Source of the DNA: Sulfurimonas sp.
GTDB taxonomy: Bacteria > Campylobacterota > Campylobacteria > Campylobacterales > Sulfurimonadaceae
DNA: 12,524 bases
NCBI GenBank assembly: GCA_021157485.1
Contig: JAGGWO010000037.1
Span: 1-12,524 of the forward strand
Direction of reading: 5' to 3'
Numbering within the stretch: the first letter of the stretch is position 1; each line of letters begins with the position of its first letter. Of this stretch, positions 1 through 7,442 are shown piece after piece. The notes below the pieces were generated by a model, which was given only the letters and a program-made list of their open reading frames with translations, had not been told where the DNA came from and searched no databases. The position numbers were made by a program, and so were the translations under genes.

Positions 1-737
1 CTATCATCTGCTAAAACACCTATCTCACTTGGTCCTGCAATCATATCAATGTTTACATCACCAAAAACCATCTTTTTAGCAGTTGCAACAAAGATATTTC
101 CGGGTCCTGTTATCACATCAACTTTAGGAATATTCTCAGTTCCATAAGCCATCGCAGCAATTGCACTAGCACCACCAACTTTGTAAACTTGAGTCACACC
201 ACATAAATGACAAGCAGCTAGTAAAAGCTCATTAGGCTCATTATCAGGTGTTGGAGTTGTAACTACTATGTTCTCTACTCCTGCAACCTGTGCCGGGATA
301 ACGTTCATCAGAAGTGAAGATGGATAAGCAGCTTTTCCACCAGGGATATAAAGACCTGCACTATCAACAGGAGTTACTCTCTGACCTAAAATTGTTCCAT
401 TAGCTTCATCGTCAAACCAAGATTTTGGTTTCTGTTTTTCGTGATAAATTTTAATTCTGTCATATGCTAAATGTAATGCACTTTTTAGTTTTGCATCTAA
501 ATTATCATATGCTTTACTCATAGAGTCTGTTGAGATTAATAAGTCATCATCACTCTTAGGTATCCAATTATCAAACTTGGCTATATGCTGTTTTAGTGCT
601 GCGTTTTTGTCAGCTTTAATCTCATTAATAATATTTCCAACTATAGCACTAACATTATCTATATCCATTTTCCCGCGACCAAGTAACTCATCAAAGCTCT
701 CTTTGAAATTTGCGTCACTCTTATTAATAAATATCAT
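1..737 (-). CDS. hisD: Histidinol dehydrogenase, 3' end cut by window edge
   Basis: HisD carries out the last two steps of histidine synthesis, the NAD-dependent oxidation of L-histidinol through histidinal to histidine, in the cytoplasm. The reading frame starts at the ATG at 737-735 and runs off the left edge, giving 245 codons of roughly 430 usual for the family. Visible family blocks are VDSAGLYIPGG (residues 124-134), the VGGASAIAAMAYGTE stretch, VITGPGNIFVATAK, and the final DMIAGPSEIGVLADD. The zinc-binding and catalytic histidines lie beyond the edge and cannot be checked. A GGAAAAT-like ribosome site sits inside the end of the preceding gene, whose stop is only 3 nt upstream, so hisD is probably translated from the same message as the thioredoxin-like and aroK genes. 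Identification is firm; only completeness is unknown. Confidence 0.96.
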   Translation of the reverse strand, partial: MIFINKSDANFKESFDELLGRGKMDIDNVSAIVGNIINEIKADKNAALKQHIAKFDNWIPKSDDDLLISTDSMSKAYDNLDAKLKSALHLAYDRIKIYHEKQKPKSWFDDEANGTILGQRVTPVDSAGLYIPGGKAAYPSSLLMNVIPAQVAGVENIVVTTPTPDNEPNELLLAACHLCGVTQVYKVGGASAIAAMAYGTENIPKVDVITGPGNIFVATAKKMVFGDVNIDMIAGPSEIGVLADD

Positions 738-740
738 CTT

Positions 741-1166
741 CTATTTTCCACTACTTTTTATTTTTTTAAACTCTGACTTAACCTGTTTTAAATAATGCAG
801 GATTTCTTGGGTTCCAAGTGCACCCATAAGTGGTTGAAACATTGGCTCACCACTTGGAAGTAAAAACCAAATACCAGGTAGACCTGGAGTAAAAAGTTTC
901 TCAGGAATATAATCATTTTCATTTATCCATGAAGTAACAGCGATAAAGTCTTTATTTATAACTGTCGTTACTTTTTCATCTTTAAATGTTGTGTTTTTCA
1001 AGCGAACACAGTATTTACATGTATCACGTGAGATTACAAATAGCATCGGCTTATTTTCTGCTTTTGCTTGTTTTAGACCACTCTCGTAATCTTTTGCCCA
1101 GTTTATTTCTGCTGCCATTAGTGATGTTGCAAAGAGTAACACCATATAAATTAAAATTTTACGCAT
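741..1166 (-). CDS. Exported thioredoxin-fold protein with CKYC motif
   Basis: The 141-residue protein has a clear N-terminal signal peptide (hydrophobic residues 4-17, likely cleavage after SLMAA near residue 19), followed by one thioredoxin-like domain. The redox pair is C50-K-Y-C53, preceded by a strand (MLFVIS) typical of the thioredoxin_7/DUF255-like group. A likely cis-proline is P97 in TPGLPGIWF. There are no other cysteines. The expected place of action is the periplasm, reducing or isomerising disulfides or serving a cytochrome or metal-centre maturation route; the partner is unknown. The start overlaps the 3' end of aroK by 8 nt with an AAAAGG site just upstream, and hisD follows after 3 nt. 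It could equally be called a SoxW- or DsbC-like protein; the fold is surer than the role. Confidence 0.8.
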   Translation of the reverse strand: MRKILIYMVLLFATSLMAAEINWAKDYESGLKQAKAENKPMLFVISRDTCKYCVRLKNTTFKDEKVTTVINKDFIAVTSWINENDYIPEKLFTPGLPGIWFLLPSGEPMFQPLMGALGTQEILHYLKQVKSEFKKIKSSGK

Positions 1167-1674
1167 ATTTTTTTACCTTTTTTAAAAGTTCTTTTGAGCA
1201 ATCTTCTGCGCTCTTCTTTGTAACATCTATAACTACATCTGCAAGTTCTAAATACTCAGGACGTCTTTGATTATAAAGCTCTTTAGCTTTTTTCAAATCA
1301 CTTAGAAGTGGACGTTTTTTAAGTTTTCTTGCTGCATTTGGATGTTTTTTTATTCTCTTGATTATCTCATCAAATGGAGAGTCAAGTAGAACAACCGTAC
1401 CTATTTTTTTAAGATTTTTGACCTTATAAAAACCGCCACCAGTTGAGATAAGAGTGTTTTTAACGCTGCTTTGAAGCCATACAGACACCTCTTTTTCAAG
1501 TCTGCGAAAGTAAGCTTCACCATTATCACTGAAGATGTCTTTTATCTTTTTGTTTTCCATACTCTCAATTAAATCATCAGTATCTATAGCCATGTACTCA
1601 GAGTTTTTTATAACCTCTCGAGCTACACTACCCTTTCCAACACCCATAAAACCAATTAAAATAACATTTCGCAT
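1159..1674 (-). CDS. aroK: Shikimate kinase
   Basis: AroK phosphorylates shikimate at the 3-hydroxyl using ATP, step five of the route to chorismate. The 171-residue length fits the family. Visible motifs are the P-loop GFMGVGKGS (residues 8-16), the shikimate-binding DTDD (31-34), FRRLE with the substrate arginine (R57/R58), STGGG (77-81), and the lid KKRPLL. I chose the ATG at 1674-1672 because family members begin a few residues before the P-loop. An in-frame ATG at 1701 would add nine residues (MKLRRNSTV) and overlap the upstream gene. The chosen start lies 7 nt after the membrane-protein stop, with AAGGA inside that gene's end as ribosome site. One oddity is a glycine directly after the P-loop lysine, where shikimate kinases normally have serine or threonine. 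Confidence 0.95.
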   Translation of the reverse strand: MRNVILIGFMGVGKGSVAREVIKNSEYMAIDTDDLIESMENKKIKDIFSDNGEAYFRRLEKEVSVWLQSSVKNTLISTGGGFYKVKNLKKIGTVVLLDSPFDEIIKRIKKHPNAARKLKKRPLLSDLKKAKELYNQRRPEYLELADVVIDVTKKSAEDCSKELLKKVKKYA

Positions 1675-1681
1675 TACTGTA

Positions 1682-2974
1682 CTATTCCTTCGGAGCTTCA
1701 AACATACTCATGTCAAAATCCGGTTTAGTTTTTTTAGTTTTCATATATATTAGTACCGGAGAAATGACATTATACTCCAATAAAACCATACTAATTATAA
1801 AGCTTATAGCTGATACTTGTAACAAATTTTGCATATAAAATGAAAATATAAAGCCTATTAAAGAGGCTATAAAAAGTATAAATTGAATTTGGGCTACTCT
1901 TTTATTTATCATCTCATTAATCGTTGGAATACTCATATAACCCATCCCATTTAGATGAAACCATACAAGAAAAGGAACTATTTTGTACAGCATTCCAATA
2001 ACAATAGAGAGAATAAATCCGCCTATCAAAATTGCAACCATTACAATATACTCATGCTTAAAATACTCATCAAATATCCAAAGAAAAGAGCCTAGTGTTA
2101 AGAAAACACTCGCTGATCTCCAGTACCATACGGTTACATCACTTATAGGACGACGACGTCTACTCAGCTTTAACCAAACAGTAGTAGCAAATGCCCAAAC
2201 AAACACCGCTATCCATAACTTTCCAGCTAATGTATACTCTTCATAAAATGCACTCAAAAACATCCATATCACTAAGCCTATCGATATAAGCCATACCACT
2301 CTTTTTTTACAAAATGCTTTAAACTTTGGAGCAACATAGAACATCGGCAGAACCTGAAAAGCTACACCAATTATCAAAATAACTGCAAAACCAAAGACAG
2401 CCCATACACTATGAATATTCGCTACTATCATATGTGTTGAATCTATATCATCTGAAATATATGAGTAGAGTAGATAGAGCCCCATCAATACAACAAAAAA
2501 TGCAAAAACTATACTTGTACTGATTCCTTTGACGGTTGCATTAAAATTTGAAACCGTTTTAAGAGAGAGTGCAGTTGCAATTAGCATTGTTAAAAAACCA
2601 CTACCTAAACCTATAAACGCAATGATATTTAAGAGTCTGTTACTTGTATATAGCCCTAAAAGCATGCTTATCACACCGACTACCATTAAAATATAAGAAT
2701 ACTTTGTTACAAGCTCTACTTTTGGCATCTTAGCACCTGCTAAAACCGGTAACATTTGCGTCATTGAGCCAAGCATAATAAAGCTCAAAAAGCCTATAGT
2801 TAGAGCATGTGTAATAATAATAGACTCTATTGAATATCTATTCATAAGAGTTGGGGCATCTGTGAAAAAAATCAATAAACCAGCTAAAATACCAAACAGG
2901 GGAGCAGTTACGAAAAACCTAACTGGAGCTGTAATTGGTGGTGCTTGCTCAGTTGATAATCCAGTTAATTCCAT
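1682..2974 (-). CDS. Polytopic membrane protein, heme-copper oxidase/NnrS-like
   Basis: The product is 430 residues with about twelve hydrophobic helices and short loops. Histidines sit in or at the edges of helices: H56 (THALTIGFLSF), H181 and H188 (ANIHSVWAVFGFA), and H340 (FLVWFHLNGMG). Repeated blocks of the form helix-MLPVLAG (residues 74-80) and helix-VLPMFYVAP recall the uncharacterised relatives of heme-copper oxidase subunit I and NnrS. In NnrS, histidines bind heme and the protein eases nitric-oxide stress. I infer a heme-binding inner-membrane protein, but no catalytic motif proves oxidase activity. The ATG at 2974 has an AAGG site 7-8 nt upstream, and the hemerythrin-like gene ends 15 nt before it, consistent with a joint role in O2 or NO handling. 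The short C-terminal tail is charged and cytoplasmic-looking. Confidence 0.6.
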   Translation of the reverse strand: MELTGLSTEQAPPITAPVRFFVTAPLFGILAGLLIFFTDAPTLMNRYSIESIIITHALTIGFLSFIMLGSMTQMLPVLAGAKMPKVELVTKYSYILMVVGVISMLLGLYTSNRLLNIIAFIGLGSGFLTMLIATALSLKTVSNFNATVKGISTSIVFAFFVVLMGLYLLYSYISDDIDSTHMIVANIHSVWAVFGFAVILIIGVAFQVLPMFYVAPKFKAFCKKRVVWLISIGLVIWMFLSAFYEEYTLAGKLWIAVFVWAFATTVWLKLSRRRRPISDVTVWYWRSASVFLTLGSFLWIFDEYFKHEYIVMVAILIGGFILSIVIGMLYKIVPFLVWFHLNGMGYMSIPTINEMINKRVAQIQFILFIASLIGFIFSFYMQNLLQVSAISFIISMVLLEYNVISPVLIYMKTKKTKPDFDMSMFEAPKE

Positions 2975-2989
2975 CTATCTGCCTTAAAA

Positions 2990-3430
2990 TTATTCAACAA
3001 TTAATGACTCCATCATACTAACTATACGGTCTGAATCAGCAGCCAAGTGTTGCTGTGCCATTGGGTAAAGCATCTGTTCCTCTTTCATATTATGTTGCTG
3101 AAGTAAAATCATTAGAGTCTCACTCAAACCAAAGAACTTATCTTTGTTATCTGCATCAATAGCTTCAAGCATTTGAGACATAAGAGCTCTCATTTGAGTA
3201 TGCTCTTGTCTCATCATCGCAGTTGGACCTTGAGTCATACCAGTTTTGTTTTCAAACTCTAAAAACATAACACGCTCTTCCATCTGAAAGTGCTTTTCTG
3301 TCTGACTTTTAAACTCTTCACACAACTCTCTAGCACTCAAGAGAGACTCTCCTGCTTTTTCTTCCATATTTGCAAATATCCCATCACATTTACTATGGTC
3401 GGCTGATAAAAATTCTTTAATTGTACTCAT
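2990..3430 (-). CDS. Hemerythrin-like (HHE) di-iron protein
   Basis: This is a 146-residue single-domain soluble protein with the ligand pattern of the hemerythrin HHE family: H12-xxx-D16, H47-xxx-E51, H77, and H113-xxx-E117. The spacing suits a four-helix bundle carrying an oxo-bridged di-iron centre. Such proteins bind or sense O2, NO or iron, or help repair iron-sulfur clusters; the sequence does not say which. The ATG at 3430 is preferred over a longer frame from 3469 because AAGAGG lies about 7 nt before it and a candidate -10 box lies inside the would-be extension. It is the first gene of the minus-strand run leading into the membrane protein, aroK, the thioredoxin-like gene and hisD. 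It has two cysteines (C15, C37) and no signal peptide, so it is cytoplasmic. Confidence 0.85.
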   Translation of the reverse strand: MSTIKEFLSADHSKCDGIFANMEEKAGESLLSARELCEEFKSQTEKHFQMEERVMFLEFENKTGMTQGPTAMMRQEHTQMRALMSQMLEAIDADNKDKFFGLSETLMILLQQHNMKEEQMLYPMAQQHLAADSDRIVSMMESLIVE

Positions 3431-3452
3431 AAATTTACCTCTTACTTGTAAT

Positions 3453-3464
3453 CGCGTTATTATA
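3453..3464 (-). promoter_or_regulatory. Candidate -10 promoter element for the hemerythrin-aroK-hisD run
   Basis: Read on the minus strand, TATAAT lies at 3464-3459 in the context GTATATAATAACG. It would place the start of transcription about 3453-3452, giving a leader of some 22 nt that contains the AAGAGG ribosome site. No convincing -35 box is seen, as is usual for Campylobacterota promoters. Confidence 0.5.
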
Positions 3465-3546
3465 TACAAAAAATCTAAATCTTAAATTGCCATATGTCAA
3501 TTACATTATATTTTTCAGTAGTTACTGTTAATTTGTACTTTAGTGA

Positions 3547-3552
3547 TATAAT
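3547..3552 (+). promoter_or_regulatory. Candidate -10 promoter element for the coiled-coil gene
   Basis: TATAAT preceded by GTGA forms an extended -10 box. Transcription would start near 3559, downstream of the ATG at 3494, which is why the internal start at 3587 was chosen for the gene that follows. A short inverted repeat CAGTA-GT-TACTG (3516-3527) lies at the position of a -35 element or operator. Confidence 0.5.
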
Positions 3553-3586
3553 CTACTCTAATAAATTAAATGACATGGAACTGTAT

Positions 3587-4411
3587 ATGGCTGATTCGCT
3601 AAAAGGTAAATTTTTTGTTGCTTCTAGAGAGATGTACGGAGACAACTCTGTAAAATACTCTAATTTAGATCTACTCTTAACAAATGAAAACTATGATGAC
3701 TCAGGAAATGGATTTGACTGGGGAGACTCAGGAAGTGGCTCTAAACTTTTAGCATCTGCTATGTTGAAAAAAATAGGTACCCCCACAATAGCAAGAATAT
3801 ATGCAAACAAATATGCCCAAAGTGTACTTAAAAATTTCACTCAAGACAACTGGAGATTAGAAGCTATCGAAGTTGCAAAATGGATAAATAGTAACACTGA
3901 CTACAATGTAGCTATTGATGAAATTAACGAAGAAGAGATTCAAGCTAAAAAAGAAGAAGCCAAGAGACTAGAACATAAAAAAGAGCTTGAAGCTTTAGCA
4001 AAAGAAGAGAGACGAATAGAGCGCGAAAAAGAGTTTCAACAAAAGATAAAAAATAAGCTTCAAGAGAGAGAAATAACAGCTAAAAAAGAACAAGAAGAGC
4101 ATGAAAAAAGAGAAATAGAAGAGGAAAAAGAGAGGCTAAAAGTGATAGAATCTCTTGAAGCTGGTGCTCAACTCGCCGCAAAAGCTCAAGAGTATAAAAC
4201 GAAAGCCATTAAATATCAAAATGAGTTAAAAAAGTACAAGTTAAAACTCAATAAATATCAAAACGAACTTGATACATGCAAACTAGAGATGGAACGTAAT
4301 AGAGAAATACTCGATGAGAAAAAAGTAGAAATCCTGAAGTATAAAGAGTTAATAAAACTTTTAGATATTCCATCTTTACATAAAATGTTTAATAATCTGA
4401 GTAAGAGTTAA
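3587..4411 (+). CDS. DUF6166-like domain fused to a long charged coiled coil
   Basis: The product is 274 residues with no signal peptide. Residues 1-105 form a compact domain with MYGDN (16-20), FDWG (43-46), GSGS followed by a helix LLASAML, and DNWRLE...WI (87-100). From memory this pattern resembles DUF6166, a family of unknown function often seen on phages and mobile elements. From about residue 112 to 262 the sequence is almost all E, K, R and Q with leucine spacing, a long coiled coil containing a 14-residue (two-heptad) duplication. The frame is open back to an ATG at 3494, but a TATAAT box lies inside that extension. The ATG at 3587 has GGA 7 nt upstream; the ATG at 3575 is the other option. 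It is transcribed alone, between two operons. It may act in scaffolding or polymer formation; that is a guess and the function is unknown. Confidence 0.75.
   Translation: MADSLKGKFFVASREMYGDNSVKYSNLDLLLTNENYDDSGNGFDWGDSGSGSKLLASAMLKKIGTPTIARIYANKYAQSVLKNFTQDNWRLEAIEVAKWINSNTDYNVAIDEINEEEIQAKKEEAKRLEHKKELEALAKEERRIEREKEFQQKIKNKLQEREITAKKEQEEHEKREIEEEKERLKVIESLEAGAQLAAKAQEYKTKAIKYQNELKKYKLKLNKYQNELDTCKLEMERNREILDEKKVEILKYKELIKLLDIPSLHKMFNNLSKS
4211..4294 (+). repeat. Tandem 42-nt (14-residue) repeat in the coiled coil
   Basis: Two adjacent 42-nt units encode KYQNEL followed by eight further residues (KKYKLKLN, then DTCKLEME). The first six codons of each unit match in amino acids but differ at several third positions, so the duplication is old or kept by selection. 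Fourteen residues equals two heptads, so register is preserved. Confidence 0.7.
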
Positions 4412-4442
4412 TTACTTTAAACCGCTTTTTACTATTTTCAAC

Positions 4443-4448
4443 TATAAT
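4443..4448 (+). promoter_or_regulatory. Candidate -10 element for the protease-pur-plsC-crcB run
   Basis: TATAAT occurs 31 nt before the protease ATG, in the T-rich 68-nt gap after the coiled-coil gene. A start near 4455 would leave a leader of about 25 nt. No purine-type operator and no hairpin terminator for the upstream gene are visible in the gap. Confidence 0.5.
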
Positions 4449-4479
4449 ATCCTTTTAAAATAACATTGGATTAATTCAC

Positions 4480-5790
4480 ATGAAAAACAAAAAATTTATA
4501 ACACTTGGTTTTGCTTCTGTTGCAGTTGCAACAGCCCTACTTTTTTCGTCAAATCTTTTCGCAAAGAGTTCTATGAAAGATGCTGAAGCTTCAAGACTTC
4601 AGTCATTAGCAAAATTTACAAAAGTTATTAGTATTGTCGAACAATATAATGTTGATGAAGTGACAATTGAAGAGTTAATGGACAAAGCTCTTGATGGGAT
4701 GCTTAAAAACCTTGATGCGCACTCTAACTATCTTACTCAAAAAGACTATAAAAAACTAAAAGTACAGACAAGCGGTGAGTTTGGTGGACTTGGAATAACA
4801 GTTGGTATAAAAGATGGGGCACTAACTGTAATCGCGCCTATAGATGGGACACCTGCAGATAAAGCGGGATTAAAAGCTGGCGATATTATCTTAAAAATAG
4901 ATGACAAATCAACTCTTAGTATGACTATTGATGAAGCGGTATCTATTATGCGTGGAAAAGTTGGTGAGCCAATAGATTTAGCGATAGTACGTAAAGGCGA
5001 AGGCAAACCTTTAGATATACATATCGTTCGTGGAATCATCACTATTGAGTCAGTACTCGCTAAAAGAATTGGTGATGATATTTTATATGTGAGAGTTGCT
5101 AGTTTTGATCAAAAAGTTGCTAGTGATGTTGCAAAAGAGATTAAAAAAATGCAAGCAAGCACAAAGGGGATTGTTCTTGATTTGAGAAATAACCCTGGTG
5201 GACTACTTGACCAAGCAGTTGATTTAGTAGATCTTTTTGTAGATGAGGGGATAGTAGTTTCTCAAAAAGGACGTAAAAAGAGTGATGAAAAAACTTACTC
5301 AGCTTCAAAAAGTGCAACAATCACAAATGTTCCAATGGTTGTTTTAATCAATGGAGGAAGTGCAAGTGCTTCTGAGATTGTTAGTGGTGCACTTCAAGAT
5401 CATAAACGTGCTGTACTCCTTGGCGAGAACACTTTTGGAAAAGGTAGTGTTCAAGTTGTACTTCCTATCACAGACAAAGAAGCTATCAAACTAACTATTG
5501 CGAGATACTATCTTCCAAGCGGAAGGACTATCCAAGCTGTTGGTGTTAAGCCAGATATTAAAGTTCTTCCGGGTGAAGTTAAAACTCATGAAAATGGCTT
5601 TGCAATAAAAGAGGCTGATCTTAAAAAACATTTAGAAAAAGAACTTGTTAAAGTTGATGGCAAAAAAGAGAAAACTAAAGAAGAGAAAGAAGAGAAAAAA
5701 GATATAATTACACCAGAGATGATAAACAAAGATATTCAACTAAAAGAAGCTGTAGATATATTAAAAGCTTTAGTAATAATAAAAGGATAA
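4480..5790 (+). CDS. Carboxy-terminal processing protease, S41 family, exported
   Basis: This 436-residue serine protease (CtpA/Prc type) trims proteins in the periplasm or at the outer face of the inner membrane. Residues 1-28 form a signal peptide or membrane anchor. A PDZ domain (about 95-170, with GGLGITVGI and [14 protein letters not shown]) selects substrate C-termini. The catalytic core shows LDLRNNPGG and the triad Ser296 (in GGSASASEI), Lys321 and Gln325 (in FGKGSVQ), with the Ser-Lys spacing of 25 seen in Prc and CtpB. Near the C-terminus is a lysine/glutamate-rich linker (about 390-408), then a helical tail. All catalytic residues are present, so it should be active. It heads the run containing purC, which starts 7 nt after its stop. 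C. jejuni has the same arrangement (Cj0511-Cj0512, from memory). Confidence 0.95.
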   Translation: MKNKKFITLGFASVAVATALLFSSNLFAKSSMKDAEASRLQSLAKFTKVISIVEQYNVDEVTIEELMDKALDGMLKNLDAHSNYLTQKDYKKLKVQTSGEFGGLGITVGIKDGALTVIAPIDGTPADKAGLKAGDIILKIDDKSTLSMTIDEAVSIMRGKVGEPIDLAIVRKGEGKPLDIHIVRGIITIESVLAKRIGDDILYVRVASFDQKVASDVAKEIKKMQASTKGIVLDLRNNPGGLLDQAVDLVDLFVDEGIVVSQKGRKKSDEKTYSASKSATITNVPMVVLINGGSASASEIVSGALQDHKRAVLLGENTFGKGSVQVVLPITDKEAIKLTIARYYLPSGRTIQAVGVKPDIKVLPGEVKTHENGFAIKEADLKKHLEKELVKVDGKKEKTKEEKEEKKDIITPEMINKDIQLKEAVDILKALVIIKG

Positions 5791-5797
5791 AGAGCGA

Positions 5798-6514
5798 ATG
5801 GAAAAAAGAGAACTACTCTACGAGGGAAAAGCAAAAAGACTATTTTTAACTGATGATGAAAATCTAGTAATCTCAGAATTTAAAGATGATTTAACTGCGT
5901 TTAACGGTGAGAAAAAATCAAGTGAGGCTGGTAAAGGCGCACTGAACAACAAAATCTCGACTGAACTTTTTAAACTTCTTGAAGCTAACGGCATTCCAAC
6001 TCATTTTGTAGAGATGATGGATGATAATCACATGCTTCATAAAAAAGTTGATGTTATCTTAATAGAAGTAATTGTTCGTAATATTGCAACTGGCTCACTA
6101 TCTCGTAATCTTGGTATAGAAGATGGAAAAGTTCTTCCTTTTACTTTAGTTGAGTTTGATTATAAAAATGATGACTTAGGTGATCCTAAACTAAATGACC
6201 AACATTGTCTTATTTTAGAATTAGTTGAGCATCAAGATGAGCTTGATAAACTTCGCAGAATGGCAAGAGAAGTAAATGATGTACTTAAACCTTATTTTGC
6301 AAAAATTGGTCTTAATCTAGTTGACTTTAAACTGGAGTTTGGAAAAGATTCAAGTGGTAACATCATTTTAGTGGATGAGATTTCACCTGACAACTGTCGT
6401 TTTTGGGATATTGAAAGTGGTGAAAAAATGGATAAAGATAGATTTCGTCAAGGTCTTGGTGGATTAACAGTGGCTTACGAGCAAGTATTAAACAGAATAT
6501 TAGGAAAAAATTAA
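5798..6514 (+). CDS. purC: SAICAR synthase (purine synthesis)
   Basis: PurC joins CAIR with aspartate, using ATP, to make SAICAR in de novo purine synthesis. The 238-residue length is normal for the stand-alone bacterial enzyme. Characteristic blocks are [11 protein letters not shown] at the N-terminus, the phosphate loop region [34 protein letters not shown], and [13 protein letters not shown] near the C-terminal ATP site. The gene begins 7 nt after the protease stop with an AAAGAG site, and its stop overlaps the purS start by one base (TAATG), indicating translational coupling. No purine riboswitch or PurR-like site is visible in front. Confidence 0.98.
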   Translation: MEKRELLYEGKAKRLFLTDDENLVISEFKDDLTAFNGEKKSSEAGKGALNNKISTELFKLLEANGIPTHFVEMMDDNHMLHKKVDVILIEVIVRNIATGSLSRNLGIEDGKVLPFTLVEFDYKNDDLGDPKLNDQHCLILELVEHQDELDKLRRMAREVNDVLKPYFAKIGLNLVDFKLEFGKDSSGNIILVDEISPDNCRFWDIESGEKMDKDRFRQGLGGLTVAYEQVLNRILGKN

Positions 6515-6753
6515 TGAAAGCAATAGTAAATATATCTCTTAAAGCAGGTGTTTTAGATTCTCAAGGTAAAGCAGTTCACCATGCATTAGATTCTCTTCAC
6601 TTCTCAGGTGTTGATGATGTTCGTGTTGGTAAACAGATCATCTTGAAACTAGATACTAATGATAAAACAGTAGCTATGGCTGATGTAACTAAAATGTGTG
6701 AAGAACTTTTAGCAAATACAGTAATTGAAGACTACGAGATAGAGCTAGTATAA
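6514..6753 (+). CDS. purS: FGAM synthase subunit PurS
   Basis: PurS is the small subunit of the three-part phosphoribosylformylglycinamidine synthase, bridging the glutaminase PurQ and the synthetase PurL. The 79-residue size, the opening KAIVNISLKAGVLDSQGKAV, the mid-section VDDVRVGKQI and the ending IEDYEIEL are typical. Start and stop codons overlap those of purC and purQ by one base each (TAATG), so the three proteins are probably made in step. purL is outside this window, so the complex cannot be fully accounted for here. Confidence 0.96.
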   Translation: MKAIVNISLKAGVLDSQGKAVHHALDSLHFSGVDDVRVGKQIILKLDTNDKTVAMADVTKMCEELLANTVIEDYEIELV

Positions 6754-7442
6754 TGCAAAAGAGTACAACAAAAGTAACAATTTTACAGTTTCCTGGAACA
6801 AACTGTGAGTATGATACGCAACATGCATTTGAAGGCTTAGGAGCTACTACTGAGATAGTATGGCATAAATCAGAGTCTATTCCAAGTGACACTAACCTTT
6901 TAGTTGTTGCTGGTGGATTCTCTTATGGTGATTACCTTAGAAGTGGTGCTATTGCTAAGTTTTCTCCTGTTATGAAAGCAGTATCAGAGTATGCAAACAA
7001 TGGTGGAAAAGTTCTTGGTATCTGTAACGGTTTTCAAGTTTTAACAGAGGCTGGTTTACTTCCAGGTGCTCTAAAACGCAATGATGGACTTCACTTTATA
7101 TCTAAACATCATTACCTAAAAGTTCATAACAATGACAATATTTTTCTAGAAAAGCTTGATAATGGTGATGTTATAAATATTCCTATTGCTCACCATGATG
7201 GTAATTATTTTATTGACTCTGAGGGATTAAAAGATCTCTATGATAACAATCAAGTTCTTTTAACTTATACAGATGAAGAAGGTAATGCTAAAAATCCTAA
7301 TGGTAGCGTAGACTCTATCGCTGGAATTTGCAATAAGCAGAAGAATGTATTTGGTCTTATGCCTCATCCTGAACGTGCAATGGAGACAATTCTAGGTTCA
7401 GATGATGGTATTAAAATGCTTCAAGGGTTCTTAGCGGAATAA
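6753..7442 (+). CDS. purQ: FGAM synthase glutaminase subunit PurQ
   Basis: PurQ is a class I glutamine amidotransferase that releases ammonia from glutamine and passes it to PurL to convert FGAR to FGAM. The 229-residue protein shows the N-terminal FPGTNCEYD motif, the nucleophile Cys91 in LGICNGFQVL, and the catalytic pair His205 and Glu207 in MPHPERAME. GGFSYGDYLR at about residues 54-63 is the oxyanion-side loop. Length and motifs match the small, stand-alone PurQ that requires PurS, which is encoded directly upstream with a one-base overlap. The stop overlaps the start of the next gene by one base as well. The enzyme should be active. Confidence 0.97.
   Translation: MQKSTTKVTILQFPGTNCEYDTQHAFEGLGATTEIVWHKSESIPSDTNLLVVAGGFSYGDYLRSGAIAKFSPVMKAVSEYANNGGKVLGICNGFQVLTEAGLLPGALKRNDGLHFISKHHYLKVHNNDNIFLEKLDNGDVINIPIAHHDGNYFIDSEGLKDLYDNNQVLLTYTDEEGNAKNPNGSVDSIAGICNKQKNVFGLMPHPERAMETILGSDDGIKMLQGFLAE

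Noticed and set aside
577..795. Plus-strand 72-codon frame
   Set aside because: It lies antisense to the well-supported hisD start region; its hydrophobic composition is a by-product of the AT-rich opposite strand.
986..1270. Plus-strand 94-codon frame
   Set aside because: It is antisense to the thioredoxin-like and aroK genes, with no motif or ribosome site.
1535..1753. Plus-strand 72-codon frame
   Set aside because: It is antisense across the aroK start and the end of the membrane protein gene; no support.
1983..2246. Plus-strand 87-codon frame
   Set aside because: It lies fully inside the membrane protein gene on the opposite strand and has no recognisable motif.
3431..3469. Longer N-terminus for the hemerythrin-like protein
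   Set aside because: The extension covers a -10-like box and the AAGAGG site that fits the ATG at 3430; the HHE domain begins after that ATG.
3494..3586. Longer N-terminus for the coiled-coil protein
   Set aside because: The extra 31 residues contain the TATAAT box, and the ATG at 3494 has no ribosome site; the domain-like sequence begins after 3587.
4746..5042. Minus-strand 98-codon frame
   Set aside because: It is antisense to the PDZ region of the S41 protease; the serine/proline-rich product looks like a shadow.
5640..5705. Lysine/glutamate-rich run in the S41 protease as a frameshift or repeat expansion
   Set aside because: The frame stays open and is followed by a normal helical tail; such charged linkers are ordinary near the C-terminus of this family in AT-rich genomes.
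6689..6892. Minus-strand 67-codon frame
   Set aside because: It is antisense to the purS/purQ junction, both of which are certain genes.
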